Part shown: positions 43,124-51,737 of the stretch, in pieces
Position numbering within the stretch: the first letter of the stretch is position 1
Layout of the letters: each line of letters begins with the position of its first letter
DNA from: Nocardioides yefusunii
GTDB lineage: Bacteria; Actinomycetota; Actinomycetes; Propionibacteriales; Nocardioidaceae
NCBI RefSeq assembly: GCF_004014875.1
Contig: NZ_CP034929.1
Span: 62,001-126,000 of the forward strand
Direction of reading: 5' to 3'
DNA length: 64,000 nt
The notes under the pieces: model-generated
What the model saw: only the letters and a program-made list of their open reading frames with translations
Database searches by the model: none
Told to the model about the DNA's origin: nothing
Program-made: the position numbers and the translations under genes

Positions 43124-43157
43124 CCTCAGGGCCCCGGGATTTCCGGGGGCCCTGAGG
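43124..43157 (-). terminator. Terminator of the first sigma/anti-sigma operon
   Basis: Perfect 12-bp arms CCTCAGGGCCCC and GGGGCCCTGAGG with a 10-nt loop, 46 nt past the stop at 43203. Confidence 0.7.
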
Positions 43158-43202
43158 ATGTGAGGCGGGCGACTTTCCGCCCGTTCCGCTGCGCGTGAGG
43201 CT

Positions 43203-44468
43203 TCAGTCGACCCAGACGTCGGACGTCGCGATCGCGGCCAGCTGCTCACCGGTCAACGGCGGCGTGGCCCGCGTCGTCGTGGTCGCGTCGAACTTCGGCC
43301 CGGCGGTGTTGGAGATCGAGACCAGCACCTCGACGCCGTCGGCGCGCTGGTAGGTGGCCCCGTTCCAGACGCCGATCTCGTCGGGCGTGCCGTCGTCGGC
43401 CCCGTCGTAGACCTCGAGCCTACCCTCGTCGGTCTCGCTGCAGCCGGCGCCGCAGGCGCCGGACTCGTTGAGCCATGCGCCGTAGACGAAGCCGGGCATC
43501 TGGGTGCCGAGGTAGAGGTCGACGAAGGCCTGGCCGTGCCCGTCGTCGACCACGGCACCGACGCGCGGACCTGCGCCCTGCGCGGCCGGAGCCGCGCTGA
43601 CGGTGGCGTCGGGAGCGAGCGCCTGCAGTTGGTCGATCAGTTCGGCCTGCATGCCGGCGATGTCGAGGGCGAGGGTGCCCAGCGGGACGTCCTGAGTGGG
43701 GGCGGGGTCAGGTGCGCCGTCCTCCACCCAGCGGTCGCTGGTGGCGAGGGCGGCGAGGGCGGCGTCGTCGAGCACGGGGGCATCACCGATCACCGGTGCC
43801 GGCCAGACGGCGACCTCGGTGTTGGACGCGGTGGCCACCACCCGGATCCCGTCGGGACGGACGAAGGTGGCCGTGTGGGACACGATCGAGGTCCCGGAGT
43901 AGTCGCCGACGCTGGTCGCCAGGGTGCCGCCCGCGACCGAGGTGCAGGTCGACTCTCCGTTGATCGGGTCGCAGACGCTCGTGCTGACCTCCTCCATCGT
44001 TCCGTCGGAGGGCCAGAGTTGGATCTCGACGTTTCCGCCCTGCCCGTCCTCGTTCACCTCGACCACTGCGATCCGGCCAACCCGGTTGTAGCCCGCGAAC
44101 GGTTCACGGACGGTGATGTCCGCGCCGGGCCGCAGTTCCTGCACGGCGTCGACCAGTTCAGGGGCGAGGGTGTCGGAGGTGAACGCGATCCGCTGCGGAC
44201 CGCTCAGGGCGGCGGCCTGGCTGGCAGGGGCGGCGACGGAGGGCGCCTGGCCCTCGTCCCCACCCAGCTGCCCGACGCCCACCCAGGCCAGCGGGGCGAC
44301 GACCGCGACGACTGCGAGCGAGCCGACGGTGCGCACGGCGACGGAGCGGCGGCGCAGGCTGCGGCCGCGGGTGGTGGCGCCGGCCACCACGCGGTGGACG
44401 GCGAAGTCGGGTGCGGCGTCGTTGCTGGCGTCGCGGAACAGGGTGTGGAGCTCTTCGTCGGTCTTCAC
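43203..44468 (-). CDS. Membrane-anchored protein paired with SigE-family sigma factor (putative anti-sigma)
   Basis: 421 residues: a cytosolic N-terminus (TDEELHTLFRDASNDAAPDFAVHRVV), an Arg-rich stop, one membrane helix (about 45-68) and a large extracellular region. The outer region has two similar halves, each closing with an LAALATSDRWV-type segment (about 255-262 and 410-421). Four cysteines may form disulfides. The GTG start follows GGGGAG, one base after the sigma gene's stop. The role as anti-sigma is inferred from linkage and topology; no ZAS zinc motif is seen. Confidence 0.75.
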   Translation of the reverse strand: MKTDEELHTLFRDASNDAAPDFAVHRVVAGATTRGRSLRRRSVAVRTVGSLAVVAVVAPLAWVGVGQLGGDEGQAPSVAAPASQAAALSGPQRIAFTSDTLAPELVDAVQELRPGADITVREPFAGYNRVGRIAVVEVNEDGQGGNVEIQLWPSDGTMEEVSTSVCDPINGESTCTSVAGGTLATSVGDYSGTSIVSHTATFVRPDGIRVVATASNTEVAVWPAPVIGDAPVLDDAALAALATSDRWVEDGAPDPAPTQDVPLGTLALDIAGMQAELIDQLQALAPDATVSAAPAAQGAGPRVGAVVDDGHGQAFVDLYLGTQMPGFVYGAWLNESGACGAGCSETDEGRLEVYDGADDGTPDEIGVWNGATYQRADGVEVLVSISNTAGPKFDATTTTRATPPLTGEQLAAIATSDVWVD

Positions 44469-44469
44469 G

Positions 44470-45027
44470 TCATCTCCCCAGTGCGTGAACGGCGACCGGT
44501 GCGGCCGCGTGAACGGATGTGGTGGTCGTGCGGGTGCTGGCCTGACTGCGGGGCTGCTGATCACCCATGAGGTCGCGGAGTTTCTTCAACGCCCGCAGTG
44601 ACCGGGTACGGACGGCCTGCTCACTGAGCCCGAGGGCGTCAGCGGTGTCGGCCACCGAGGTGTCCTCGAGGTGCCGCAGCACCAGGACGGCCCGGTCGAG
44701 TTTCGGCAACCGACCCAACGCCGCGACCAGGTCGAGGCGCAGGTCGGTGTCGCTGCCCGCCGCGACCACGTCGGGCATCTCGTCGGTGGGCCGTTCGGTG
44801 CTGCGACGCAGGCGACGGGTGCTGATGAAGGTGCGGGTCAGCGTCGTGCGGGCGTAGGCGACCGGGTGTTCCAGCCGCTTGCGTCCCCACACGACGTAGA
44901 CCTTCGCCAGCGTCTCCTGCACGAGGTCCTCAGCCTCGTGGTGGTTGCCGCACAACAGGTACGCGGCACGCAGCAGGGTGGGCGTGCGCAGATGGGCGAA
45001 CTCGCGGAACGCGTCCTCGTCCTTCAC
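44470..45027 (-). CDS. SigE-family ECF RNA polymerase sigma factor (copy 1)
   Basis: 185 residues. Region 2 is FREFAHLRTPTLLRAAYLLC then HHEAEDLVQETLAKVYVVWG. Region 4 is LPKLDRAVLVLRHLEDTSV then ADALGLSEQAVRTRSLRALKKL. The GTG 45027 start is preceded by GAGGAGGGG. It is closely paralogous to the sigma factor at 46177. Extracytoplasmic-function sigma factors of this group are typically held by a co-encoded membrane partner. Confidence 0.9.
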   Translation of the reverse strand: MKDEDAFREFAHLRTPTLLRAAYLLCGNHHEAEDLVQETLAKVYVVWGRKRLEHPVAYARTTLTRTFISTRRLRRSTERPTDEMPDVVAAGSDTDLRLDLVAALGRLPKLDRAVLVLRHLEDTSVADTADALGLSEQAVRTRSLRALKKLRDLMGDQQPRSQASTRTTTTSVHAAAPVAVHALGR

Positions 45028-45135
45028 TGCCCCTCCTCTCGTCGTACCGGGGCGGGTGCCCCGGTACTGGGTGAACGCGTCGGGGGAGACGTCACGTTGC
45101 ACCCGAAAAATCTTCCGGGCCTGCGGCCCGGTCGC

Positions 45136-45190
45136 ACCCCACCGGTTTGGGTCGTGAATCGCTCGATTTCACGACCCAAACCGGTGGGGT
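45136..45190. repeat. Intergenic palindrome, family 2 copy B
   Basis: Nearly perfect arms of about 26 bp (outer ACCCCACCGGTTTGGG / CCCAAACCGGTGGGGT, inner TCGTGAA / TTCACGA) with a one-base bulge and a 3-nt loop. It follows the stop at 45203 by 13 nt on the minus strand, so it probably terminates the second sigma operon. Confidence 0.8.
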
Positions 45191-45202
45191 CTGCGGGGAC
45201 GG

Positions 45203-46180
45203 TCAGTGCCACCACACCGGGTTCTGGGCGATCTCGGTGAGCTGCTCGACGTCCAGGAGCGGCTCACCGGTCGTGGCCCGAAGCGTGACGCTCACCCGAC
45301 CACCGGTGATCCGCACCCAGTCCACGCGGATGCTGCGTCCCTTCTCCGTGACGCGCAGGGCGCCGTCCGGAGTCCTGCCCCACGCGGGGTCAGCACCGTC
45401 GGCGGCCAGGAAACGCTCCCAGTTCCACGACGCCTTGGCCTCGGTGAGGTTCACCGCCAGGGTCGACGTCCGACCGTCCCCGGTGAGCACGGTGCTGAAC
45501 GTCTGCTTCGACGTCACGGGTGACTGCGACGCCAACGGTGTGGGCACGGCTGGCACCTGCGCATCCGGTGTCGGAGCAGGGACGGGAGCGAGCGTGACGC
45601 CGTCGGGGCCCATCACCTCCAGCATCGTGGTGAGGTCGCGGAGCCCGTCCGAGGTGGCGATGAGGTCCCGTTCCTCGTCGGTGCCGTCCGGGTCGGAGGT
45701 CGGCAGCCCCGGCAGCTCCGGTGGCACCGGGACGCTGTCGGGCACAGTGCTCGGCTCCGGCGAGGGCACAGGAGCCGGTGCCGTCGTGGGGACGGGAGTG
45801 GGTGCTTTCGGGGGGACGGAAGTGGGCACGGGCTCCGTCGTGGGCTCGGCTGTGGGCGTGGGCTCAGTCGTGGGGACGAACTCCGTCACCCTGCTCGGTG
45901 CAGGTTCGGCGCGGGTCGTGTCGTCGCGTCCGGTGGCGTCATCCGTGCCGGTGACGAGGAGCGTCATCGGCACGACGACGGAGGCCACCGCCAACGGCAG
46001 TGCCACGCGCAGTGCGGTGCGTCGTCGCCGCAGGGTCCGGCCGCGGGCAGCGGAACCGGCGACGATGGCATCCACCGACGGGCCCAGTCCGGCGGTCAGG
46101 GCCCGGAATGCGGCGCGGACGTCCACGTCATCGGTGTCCGTGGCGTCGCTGTGGTTGCTGGGTGCCTCGTGCTGCGTCAT
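45203..46180 (-). CDS. Membrane-anchored Pro/Thr-rich protein paired with second SigE-family sigma factor
   Basis: 325 residues. It has a cytosolic segment (VRAAFRALTAGLGPSVDAIVAG), an Arg-rich flank RGRTLRRRRT, one membrane helix (about 58-76), a long Pro/Thr/Glu/Ser linker (about 90-175) fit to span the cell wall, and a folded C-terminal domain ending in VEQLTEIAQNPVWWH. That last motif matches the closing segments of the paralogue at 43203. The ATG overlaps the sigma stop. Putative anti-sigma or sensor by linkage. Confidence 0.72.
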   Translation of the reverse strand: MTQHEAPSNHSDATDTDDVDVRAAFRALTAGLGPSVDAIVAGSAARGRTLRRRRTALRVALPLAVASVVVPMTLLVTGTDDATGRDDTTRAEPAPSRVTEFVPTTEPTPTAEPTTEPVPTSVPPKAPTPVPTTAPAPVPSPEPSTVPDSVPVPPELPGLPTSDPDGTDEERDLIATSDGLRDLTTMLEVMGPDGVTLAPVPAPTPDAQVPAVPTPLASQSPVTSKQTFSTVLTGDGRTSTLAVNLTEAKASWNWERFLAADGADPAWGRTPDGALRVTEKGRSIRVDWVRITGGRVSVTLRATTGEPLLDVEQLTEIAQNPVWWH

Positions 46181-46689
46181 CGGGTTCCTCCCCGGGCAAT
46201 CGGTGCCACGTCGTCGACGCCGGCGGACAGGACGGTGCGGAGGCGGGCCAACGCGCGACTGCTGCGCGTGCGCACGGCCTGCTCGGAGAGCTTGAGCGCC
46301 TGGGCGGTGTCGCGCACCGAGGCGTCGTCGAGGTACCGCATCACCACCACTGCTCGATCGACAGGAGCCAGCGCCCGCAGTTCGTCCATGAGGTCCATCA
46401 ACGCGGCCGTGTCGCTGCCGACGGTGGCGGTCTCGGGCAACCACTCGGTGGGACGTTCGGTGCTGCTGGCCTTGCGTCGGCTGCTGATGAACGTCCGGGT
46501 CAGGACCGTCCGGGCGTACGCGGCCGGGTTGTCGACGCCGCGCCGACCCCACGCCACGTACACCTTGGCCAGGGTCTCCTGGACCAGGTCCTCGGCCTCG
46601 TGGTGGTTGCCGCACAGCAGGAACGCTGCGCGGTGCAGGGGCGGGGTGCGTGCCTGCGCGAACTCGCGGAACGCGGCTTCGTCGACCAT
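46177..46689 (-). CDS. SigE-family ECF RNA polymerase sigma factor (copy 2)
   Basis: 170 residues with region 2 (FREFAQARTPPLHRAAFLLC; HHEAEDLVQETLAKVYVAWG) and region 4 (LAPVDRAVVVMRYLDDASV; KLSEQAVRTRSSRALARL). Identity with the sigma at 44470 is high through region 2, showing a tandem duplication of the whole sigma/membrane-protein pair. ATG 46689 follows GGAGAGG; GTG 46692 is a close alternative. Confidence 0.9.
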   Translation of the reverse strand: MVDEAAFREFAQARTPPLHRAAFLLCGNHHEAEDLVQETLAKVYVAWGRRGVDNPAAYARTVLTRTFISSRRKASSTERPTEWLPETATVGSDTAALMDLMDELRALAPVDRAVVVMRYLDDASVRDTAQALKLSEQAVRTRSSRALARLRTVLSAGVDDVAPIARGGTR

Positions 46690-46834
46690 CACCTCTCCTC
46701 TCTCTCGCCTACAACCGGAGAAGGACGCGGCGGGAGGACGAAACGTGTCGCGTCATTCTCGGCTCTGTGCGGGGCGGGGAGCGGGGAAGCGGGAAGAAGT
46801 GACACAGTGCGCCTCACTCGTCGGAAGGGACGTC

Positions 46835-48253
46835 ATGACGCAAGCAGTGGTGGTGGGCAGCGGCCCCAACGGGCTGGCGGCCGCGATCACGCTGGCTCGC
46901 GCAGGCGTGCAGGTCACGGTGCTGGAGGCCGAGGACGTGCCCGGTGGCGGCGCGCGCACCAGTGAGCACACGGTGCCCGGTCTGCTGCACGACGACTGCT
47001 CCGCGTTCCATCCCACGGGGGTGATCTCGCCGTTCTTCGCCGGTCTGGACCTGCACGAGCACGGACTGCAGTGGCTCTGGCCCGAGATCGACCTCGCCCA
47101 CCCCCTGCCCGACGGCCGGGCCGCGCTGCTCTCGCGCGACATGGACGTCACCGTCGCTTCCCTCGACGTCGACGGGGATCGCTGGCGTCGGGTCTTCGCG
47201 CCGCTCGCCGCCGACGTCGACGCCTTGCTCGACGACGTCTTCCGTCCGCTGCTGCACGTCCCGTCGCACCCGCTCAGGCTCGCCCGGTTCGGTGCGTTCT
47301 CCGTGCTCCCGGCCACGGTCGCGGCGCGACTCTTCCGCGACGAGCCGGCCCGGGCGTTGCTCACCGGCGTCGCCGCGCACCTCTTCGGACGCCTCGACGT
47401 CCCGTTGACGGCTTCGGTGGGGATGCTGCTGGCCTCGGCCGGGCACCGTGCCGGATGGCCGGTCGCCCAGGGCGGTTCGGGGGCGATCGCTGCAGCGTTG
47501 GTGAGCGTGCTGGAGTCGTACGGCGGGCAGGTCCGCACCGGCGTCCGCGTCGCTGACATGGCGCAGGTGCGTGAGGTGTACGGCCGCGACCCCGACGTCC
47601 TGATGCTGGATCTCGCTCCCGAAGGGGTGCTGCGTCTGGTCGGCGACACGATGCCGCTGCGGGTGCGCCGCGCCTACCAGCGGTTCCGTTACGGCCCGGC
47701 GGCGTTCAAGGTCGACTTCGCGGTGCGCGGGCACGTCCCGTGGACCAACCCCGACGTTCGACGGGCCGGCACCGTCCACCTGGGCGGCACCGCGCGGCAG
47801 GTCGCCGCTGCGGAGGCCGCGATCGCCCGCGGGGAGATGCCGCAGGAGCCGTTCGTCCTGGTCGGGCAGCAGTACCTCGCCGACCCCTCGCGTTCGGTCG
47901 GGGACCTGCACCCGGTGTGGGCCTACGCCCACGTCCCGCACGGCTGGACCGGAGACGCGACCGCAGTGATCACCGCCCAGATCGAGAAGTACGCCCCCGG
48001 GTTCACCGGTCAGGTCGAGGCGTCGTTCTCCCGGGACGTGGCCGCGATGACGGCCCACAACGCCAACTACGTCGGCGGCGACATCAGTGCGGGTGCGAAC
48101 ACTCCGTGGCAGATCGTGGCGCGTCCGCGGGCGGCGCTCGACCCCTACCGGGTGGGGCCGGGGACGTGGATCTGCTCCTCGTCGACGCCGCCCGGTGGTG
48201 GGGTGCACGGGATGTGTGGCCACAACGCGGCGTTGAGTGTCCTGAGCGCCTGA
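46835..48253 (+). CDS. FAD-dependent oxidoreductase, phytoene-desaturase-like
   Basis: 472 residues. The N-terminal FAD motif VVGSGPNGLAAAITLARAG (about 6-24) is followed by VLEAEDVPGGGARTSE, typical of CrtI-like and amine-oxidase-like flavoproteins. The C-terminal FAD-binding part reads STPPGGGVHGMCGHNAA. There is no second dinucleotide site and no carotenoid gene nearby, so the substrate is open. The ATG is preceded by GGAAGG. It is divergent from the second sigma operon. Confidence 0.85.
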   Translation: MTQAVVVGSGPNGLAAAITLARAGVQVTVLEAEDVPGGGARTSEHTVPGLLHDDCSAFHPTGVISPFFAGLDLHEHGLQWLWPEIDLAHPLPDGRAALLSRDMDVTVASLDVDGDRWRRVFAPLAADVDALLDDVFRPLLHVPSHPLRLARFGAFSVLPATVAARLFRDEPARALLTGVAAHLFGRLDVPLTASVGMLLASAGHRAGWPVAQGGSGAIAAALVSVLESYGGQVRTGVRVADMAQVREVYGRDPDVLMLDLAPEGVLRLVGDTMPLRVRRAYQRFRYGPAAFKVDFAVRGHVPWTNPDVRRAGTVHLGGTARQVAAAEAAIARGEMPQEPFVLVGQQYLADPSRSVGDLHPVWAYAHVPHGWTGDATAVITAQIEKYAPGFTGQVEASFSRDVAAMTAHNANYVGGDISAGANTPWQIVARPRAALDPYRVGPGTWICSSSTPPGGGVHGMCGHNAALSVLSA

Positions 48254-48845
48254 GTTCCTGGGGGATCGTGACTTCGCGGTGACGTGAGGGCCGTCGCATC
48301 GGGGTGATTCGGGGTGCTGAGCGGCACGTTCAGGGGCCAGAATGGTCACACCCGATCAGGTGTGCGCGCCAGTGTGACCGGCGTCGCTCTCCGTAGAGTG
48401 AGAACAGCACGTGTAAATCTTTCAATCGTCCTACGATGTGGGTGTTCGAGCGCCCCCGCACCCCGGTGGGACGCCTGTAATTCGTCGTTCTCGACGTCTT
48501 CCGCCGAACCGATCGCGGCCACCGCCGCGTCACTGCGTGCATCGCACCGCAGACACGGGGGAGCCGGATCCACACCACGGACCGGCCCACCCCGTGTCGA
48601 CCCGCGCCCGGACGTCCTGCCCAGGACCGACCGGCCTCACGGTGTGCGTCGTGACGAACGGACTCTCCCCCCGATCGGGTGACCCAGATCTCCGGTGACC
48701 CTTCTCTCCCGCTCACGGGGTGCCGCTGCAGCCATCTGTGAATCTACGATTCAACAATGTCTGCGCATGACGACGTCATGACCCGGAACTGCCCCCCTGT
48801 CGACCGGTCGCGGACATGATTTCCCCCGAGCTCAGAGGAACAGCA
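48254..48845. promoter_or_regulatory. 592-bp non-coding region before the acyl-CoA hydrolase gene
   Basis: No credible gene. It contains an AT-richer patch (about 48410-48440) that could hold a promoter and two palindromes near the downstream gene: TGAATC-TAC-GATTCA (48739-48753) and CATGACG-A-CGTCATG (48766-48780). The unusual length would suit a long 5' leader or a small RNA, but neither is shown. Confidence 0.45.
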
Positions 48846-49883
48846 ATGACTGTCGACGTCCCGTCCGGCCGCGCCACGGGAGATCTCCCCTCGCCCCTCA
48901 TTGCCACTCGGAAGGGTTCCGCGCTGCATCTGCAGCTTGACCGCCCCACGAGCCTCAACGCTCTCAACCACGCGATGGTGAAGGCGTTGCGCGCTTCGAT
49001 CGCAGCCGCCCAGGAGATGGAGGGCATCGCGACGATCGTGCTCTCCGGCAACGGCGACCGAGCCTTCTCCGCCGGCGGTGACCTGAAGCCCCTGCGCGAG
49101 GACGCCCTCGGTGACGGTACCTACGCGATGCCGTTCTGGGCTGACCTCTACGGCACCGTCGCCGACATCTCCGCCTCCGAGATCCCCGTGGTCTCCCTCT
49201 TTGACGGCATCGTCTTCGGCGGTGGCCTCGGCCTCGCCGGCAACTGCCAGGTCCGCGTCGCCACCGAGCGCTGCGTCGCCGCCATGCCCGAGACCCGCAT
49301 CGGCTTCTACCCCGACACCGGCGGCCTCTCCCTGCTTGCCGGACTCGCCGGCGAGACCGGCACCTACCTGGGCACCTGCGCCCAGTCCGTCGGTGCCGCC
49401 GACGCCCTCGCCGTCGGTCTCGTCGACCACTTCGTGTGGCACAGCGACCTGCCCGCCTTCACCGAAGCGATCGGAGTCCTCGGGCTGGAGGAGGCCCTCG
49501 CTGCGTTCGCCTCCGAGCCCACCGACGAGCCCGCCCTGCCGGCCGCCTGGGTCGACGAGTGCTTCGCGGGTGACGACGCCGCCGAGATCCTGGAGCGCCT
49601 GCGCGGCCACGAGCACCCCGACGCCGTCGAGGCTGCCGAACTGTTCGCCTCGCGTTCGCCCGCCGCGGTCGCCGTCACCCTCAAGGGGCTGCGCACCGTC
49701 GCCGACCTGACGTTGGTCGAGGACCTCGAGCTGGAGCTCCGCATCACCGACGCCCTGCGTCGCAGCGACGACTTCGTCGAGGGCGTCCGCGCTCGCGTCG
49801 TCGACAAGGACCGCGACCCCAGCTGGGTCCACACCCACGTCTCCGAGGTCGACCCCGCGTGGGTCGAGTCGATCGTCAGTTGA
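48846..49883 (+). CDS. 3-hydroxyisobutyryl-CoA hydrolase-like protein (crotonase superfamily)
   Basis: 345 residues, the length of the hydrolase branch rather than the roughly 260 of enoyl-CoA hydratases. Visible are RPTSLNALNHAMV near the N-terminus, GDRAFSAGGDLKPL (oxyanion hole), FGGGLGLAGN, and MPETRIGFYPDTGG with Glu near 148 and Asp at the active site. It probably releases 3-hydroxyisobutyrate in valine breakdown. The ATG is preceded by AGAGGAA. It converges on an MFS gene. Confidence 0.87.
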   Translation: MTVDVPSGRATGDLPSPLIATRKGSALHLQLDRPTSLNALNHAMVKALRASIAAAQEMEGIATIVLSGNGDRAFSAGGDLKPLREDALGDGTYAMPFWADLYGTVADISASEIPVVSLFDGIVFGGGLGLAGNCQVRVATERCVAAMPETRIGFYPDTGGLSLLAGLAGETGTYLGTCAQSVGAADALAVGLVDHFVWHSDLPAFTEAIGVLGLEEALAAFASEPTDEPALPAAWVDECFAGDDAAEILERLRGHEHPDAVEAAELFASRSPAAVAVTLKGLRTVADLTLVEDLELELRITDALRRSDDFVEGVRARVVDKDRDPSWVHTHVSEVDPAWVESIVS

Positions 49884-49903
49884 GCTCAACTCCGGAGCTG
49901 GTC

Positions 49904-49917
49904 GGCTGACCTCAGCC
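49904..49917. terminator. Short hairpin between convergent genes
   Basis: GGCTGA-CC-TCAGCC, overlapping the last codons of the MFS gene and 21 nt past the hydrolase stop. A weak bidirectional terminator candidate. Confidence 0.35.
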
Positions 49918-51090
49918 AGCCGTACGGGAGCGGCGCGCGGCCGGAACCATGGCCGCCGCCGCGACCAGCGACAGCATCCCGAAGAGGACCAGGAAGCGAC
50001 CGTCGTCGAGCCAGGCCGCGATCAGCGGCGAGAACGCTCGCGCGGTCGCGACCGGGACGGCCAGCACCGCCAGCACCGAGGCGAACTGCAGTGTCCCGAA
50101 GGTGTCGGCCAGCACCACCGGGCGGGCGATCACGCCGATCCCCGATCCCACGCCAGCAGCGCTCACGCAGAGCACCACCCAGATCGCCTGCGCGCCCACC
50201 TGGGAGAGCAGCAGCATTCCTGCGGCCTGCGCGACGAACGCCGCCACGCAGACCCTCGCCAGCACCGCGTTCGACCCCTGCAGGGCGAGCCGGGAGACCA
50301 CCTGGGAGACGCCCACCACCACCGGCATCCAGGCGGCGAGCATCGCCGTCATCCCGGCGTCACGCAGGTGTGTGACCAGCAACGACATCAACGCCGTGGT
50401 CGCGGCCGTCTGAGCGGTGAAGGCGAACGTCACCAGCCAGAAGTCGCGTTCGCGCAGCACGGCACGCAGGCCGCCTCCGGTGCGCTGGGTGTTGCGTTCG
50501 CGGTGCAGTGACCTGCCCGGGACGGCCCACACGTGCCCGGGGGCGACGACGCAGAGCAATGCCACCCCCAGCGTCGCCACCGCGGTCCGCCAGTCCCACG
50601 ACTGCTCGATCCACCCGAACAGCGGCGTCAGGCCGTAGGTGGCGATGCCGGCGACCATCGTCACCGCGACGATCGCCTTCTGTCGCGCCTGGGCGCCGAC
50701 CGTCGCCACGATCACCGCGAACGCCGTGTCGTAGGTGCTCATCGCCTGCCCCAGGCCGATCGCCAGGAACGACGCATAGAGCACCCCGAGAGAGTCGGCC
50801 GACGCCCACCCGAACACTCCGCACGCCGCGATGAGCGCGCCGACCGTCATCGTCGTCCGCCCGCCGGAACGGTCCAGGAGTCGCCCCATCGGGAACGCTG
50901 CCGCTGCGCCGACCAGCGTCGAGAGTGTGCTCGCCACCGCGACCTGGGTGCGGTCGACGCCGAGGTCGGAGGCCATCGGGGCGAGCACCACCGGCATCAC
51001 GGTGAAGAGAGCCAGGTAACCGAGGGTCTGGGTGACGAAGAACGTGCGGACGAGACGCCGGTCGACGCGCTCGTCGGGGGAGGACGGCAT
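49912..51090 (-). CDS. MFS transporter (12-helix)
   Basis: 392 residues, about 12 membrane segments. The first (RTFFVTQTLGYLALFTVMPVV) and the loop motif GRLLDRSGGRTTMT are typical of MFS permeases. The central cytosolic loop (RSLHRERNTQRTGGG) divides the halves. Substrate unknown. ATG 51090 was chosen; the longer frame up to 51636 lies antisense to the next gene and is Arg-rich. Confidence 0.84.
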   Translation of the reverse strand: MPSSPDERVDRRLVRTFFVTQTLGYLALFTVMPVVLAPMASDLGVDRTQVAVASTLSTLVGAAAAFPMGRLLDRSGGRTTMTVGALIAACGVFGWASADSLGVLYASFLAIGLGQAMSTYDTAFAVIVATVGAQARQKAIVAVTMVAGIATYGLTPLFGWIEQSWDWRTAVATLGVALLCVVAPGHVWAVPGRSLHRERNTQRTGGGLRAVLRERDFWLVTFAFTAQTAATTALMSLLVTHLRDAGMTAMLAAWMPVVVGVSQVVSRLALQGSNAVLARVCVAAFVAQAAGMLLLSQVGAQAIWVVLCVSAAGVGSGIGVIARPVVLADTFGTLQFASVLAVLAVPVATARAFSPLIAAWLDDGRFLVLFGMLSLVAAAAMVPAARRSRTAG

Positions 51091-51137
51091 GTGCCGGATT
51101 CTTCCTGACGCCGATGCGGGGCTCCGGCGTGCCCCTG

Positions 51138-51599
51138 TCAGACGTCGGCGGGCTTCCCGGCGACCTCGGGGCGGGTGAACAGCGTCTCGAAGGCCCGCGA
51201 GTCCGCGTACTCCTCGAACCGGGCGATCTTCCCGTCCTGCAGCCGTGCGACCAGACAGACCGGGATCCGCACTGCGCCGCCGTGCTCGTTGGTGCCGACG
51301 GTGACGGCCTGGAAGACCCAGCCGCCGTCGAAGACCTCGACCTTGACGTCCTCGACCCGCAACGCCGAACCGGCGTCGTTGGCGCGGGTGCGGGACGGGG
51401 TCCGCTGCACCACCGACTCGGATTCGGTGGTGTTGTGCCACGTCACGACCTGACTGGTGCCGTCGGCGTCGAGGTACAGCTCGTCGGCGGCGCGGCGTCC
51501 CTCGAGGAAGGCCGGCAGCCACTGCGCGGCGACCTCGTGGGCGCGGGCGACGCCGTCGGCGGAGGGGAGGTGGATCTCGACGGGGGAGGGAGACGTCAT
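51138..51599 (-). CDS. NTF2/SnoaL-like protein
   Basis: 153 residues with the cone-shaped alpha+beta NTF2 pattern: a helical start (GVARAHEVAAQWLPAFLEGR), strands with TWHNTTESESVV, and a close in ARLQDGKIARFEEYADS. Members serve as isomerases, hydratases or small-ligand binders; no catalytic pair can be assigned. The start is ATG 51599 or 51608; neither has a clear ribosome site. Divergent from bluB. Confidence 0.72.
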   Translation of the reverse strand: MTSPSPVEIHLPSADGVARAHEVAAQWLPAFLEGRRAADELYLDADGTSQVVTWHNTTESESVVQRTPSRTRANDAGSALRVEDVKVEVFDGGWVFQAVTVGTNEHGGAVRIPVCLVARLQDGKIARFEEYADSRAFETLFTRPEVAGKPADV

Positions 51600-51628
51600 G
51601 GCGACCATGGTGCCCGCACCTTCCGCGT

Positions 51629-51675
51629 GACGTCATCGGAATCGAGGCCCGGGGCCCTCGATTCCTATGACGTCC
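51629..51675. repeat. Intergenic palindrome, family 1 copy 2
   Basis: Arms GACGTCAT...GGAATCGA and TCGATTCC...ATGACGTC around GGCCC/GGGCC. Unlike the other copies it lies between divergent starts, so it is not simply a terminator. Confidence 0.75.
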
Positions 51676-51737
51676 GCAGGGGTGGCAGGGGTTCGGGTTA
51701 CGGTCGCGGGCATGGGGGACCCGACCCGGAAGGACCC

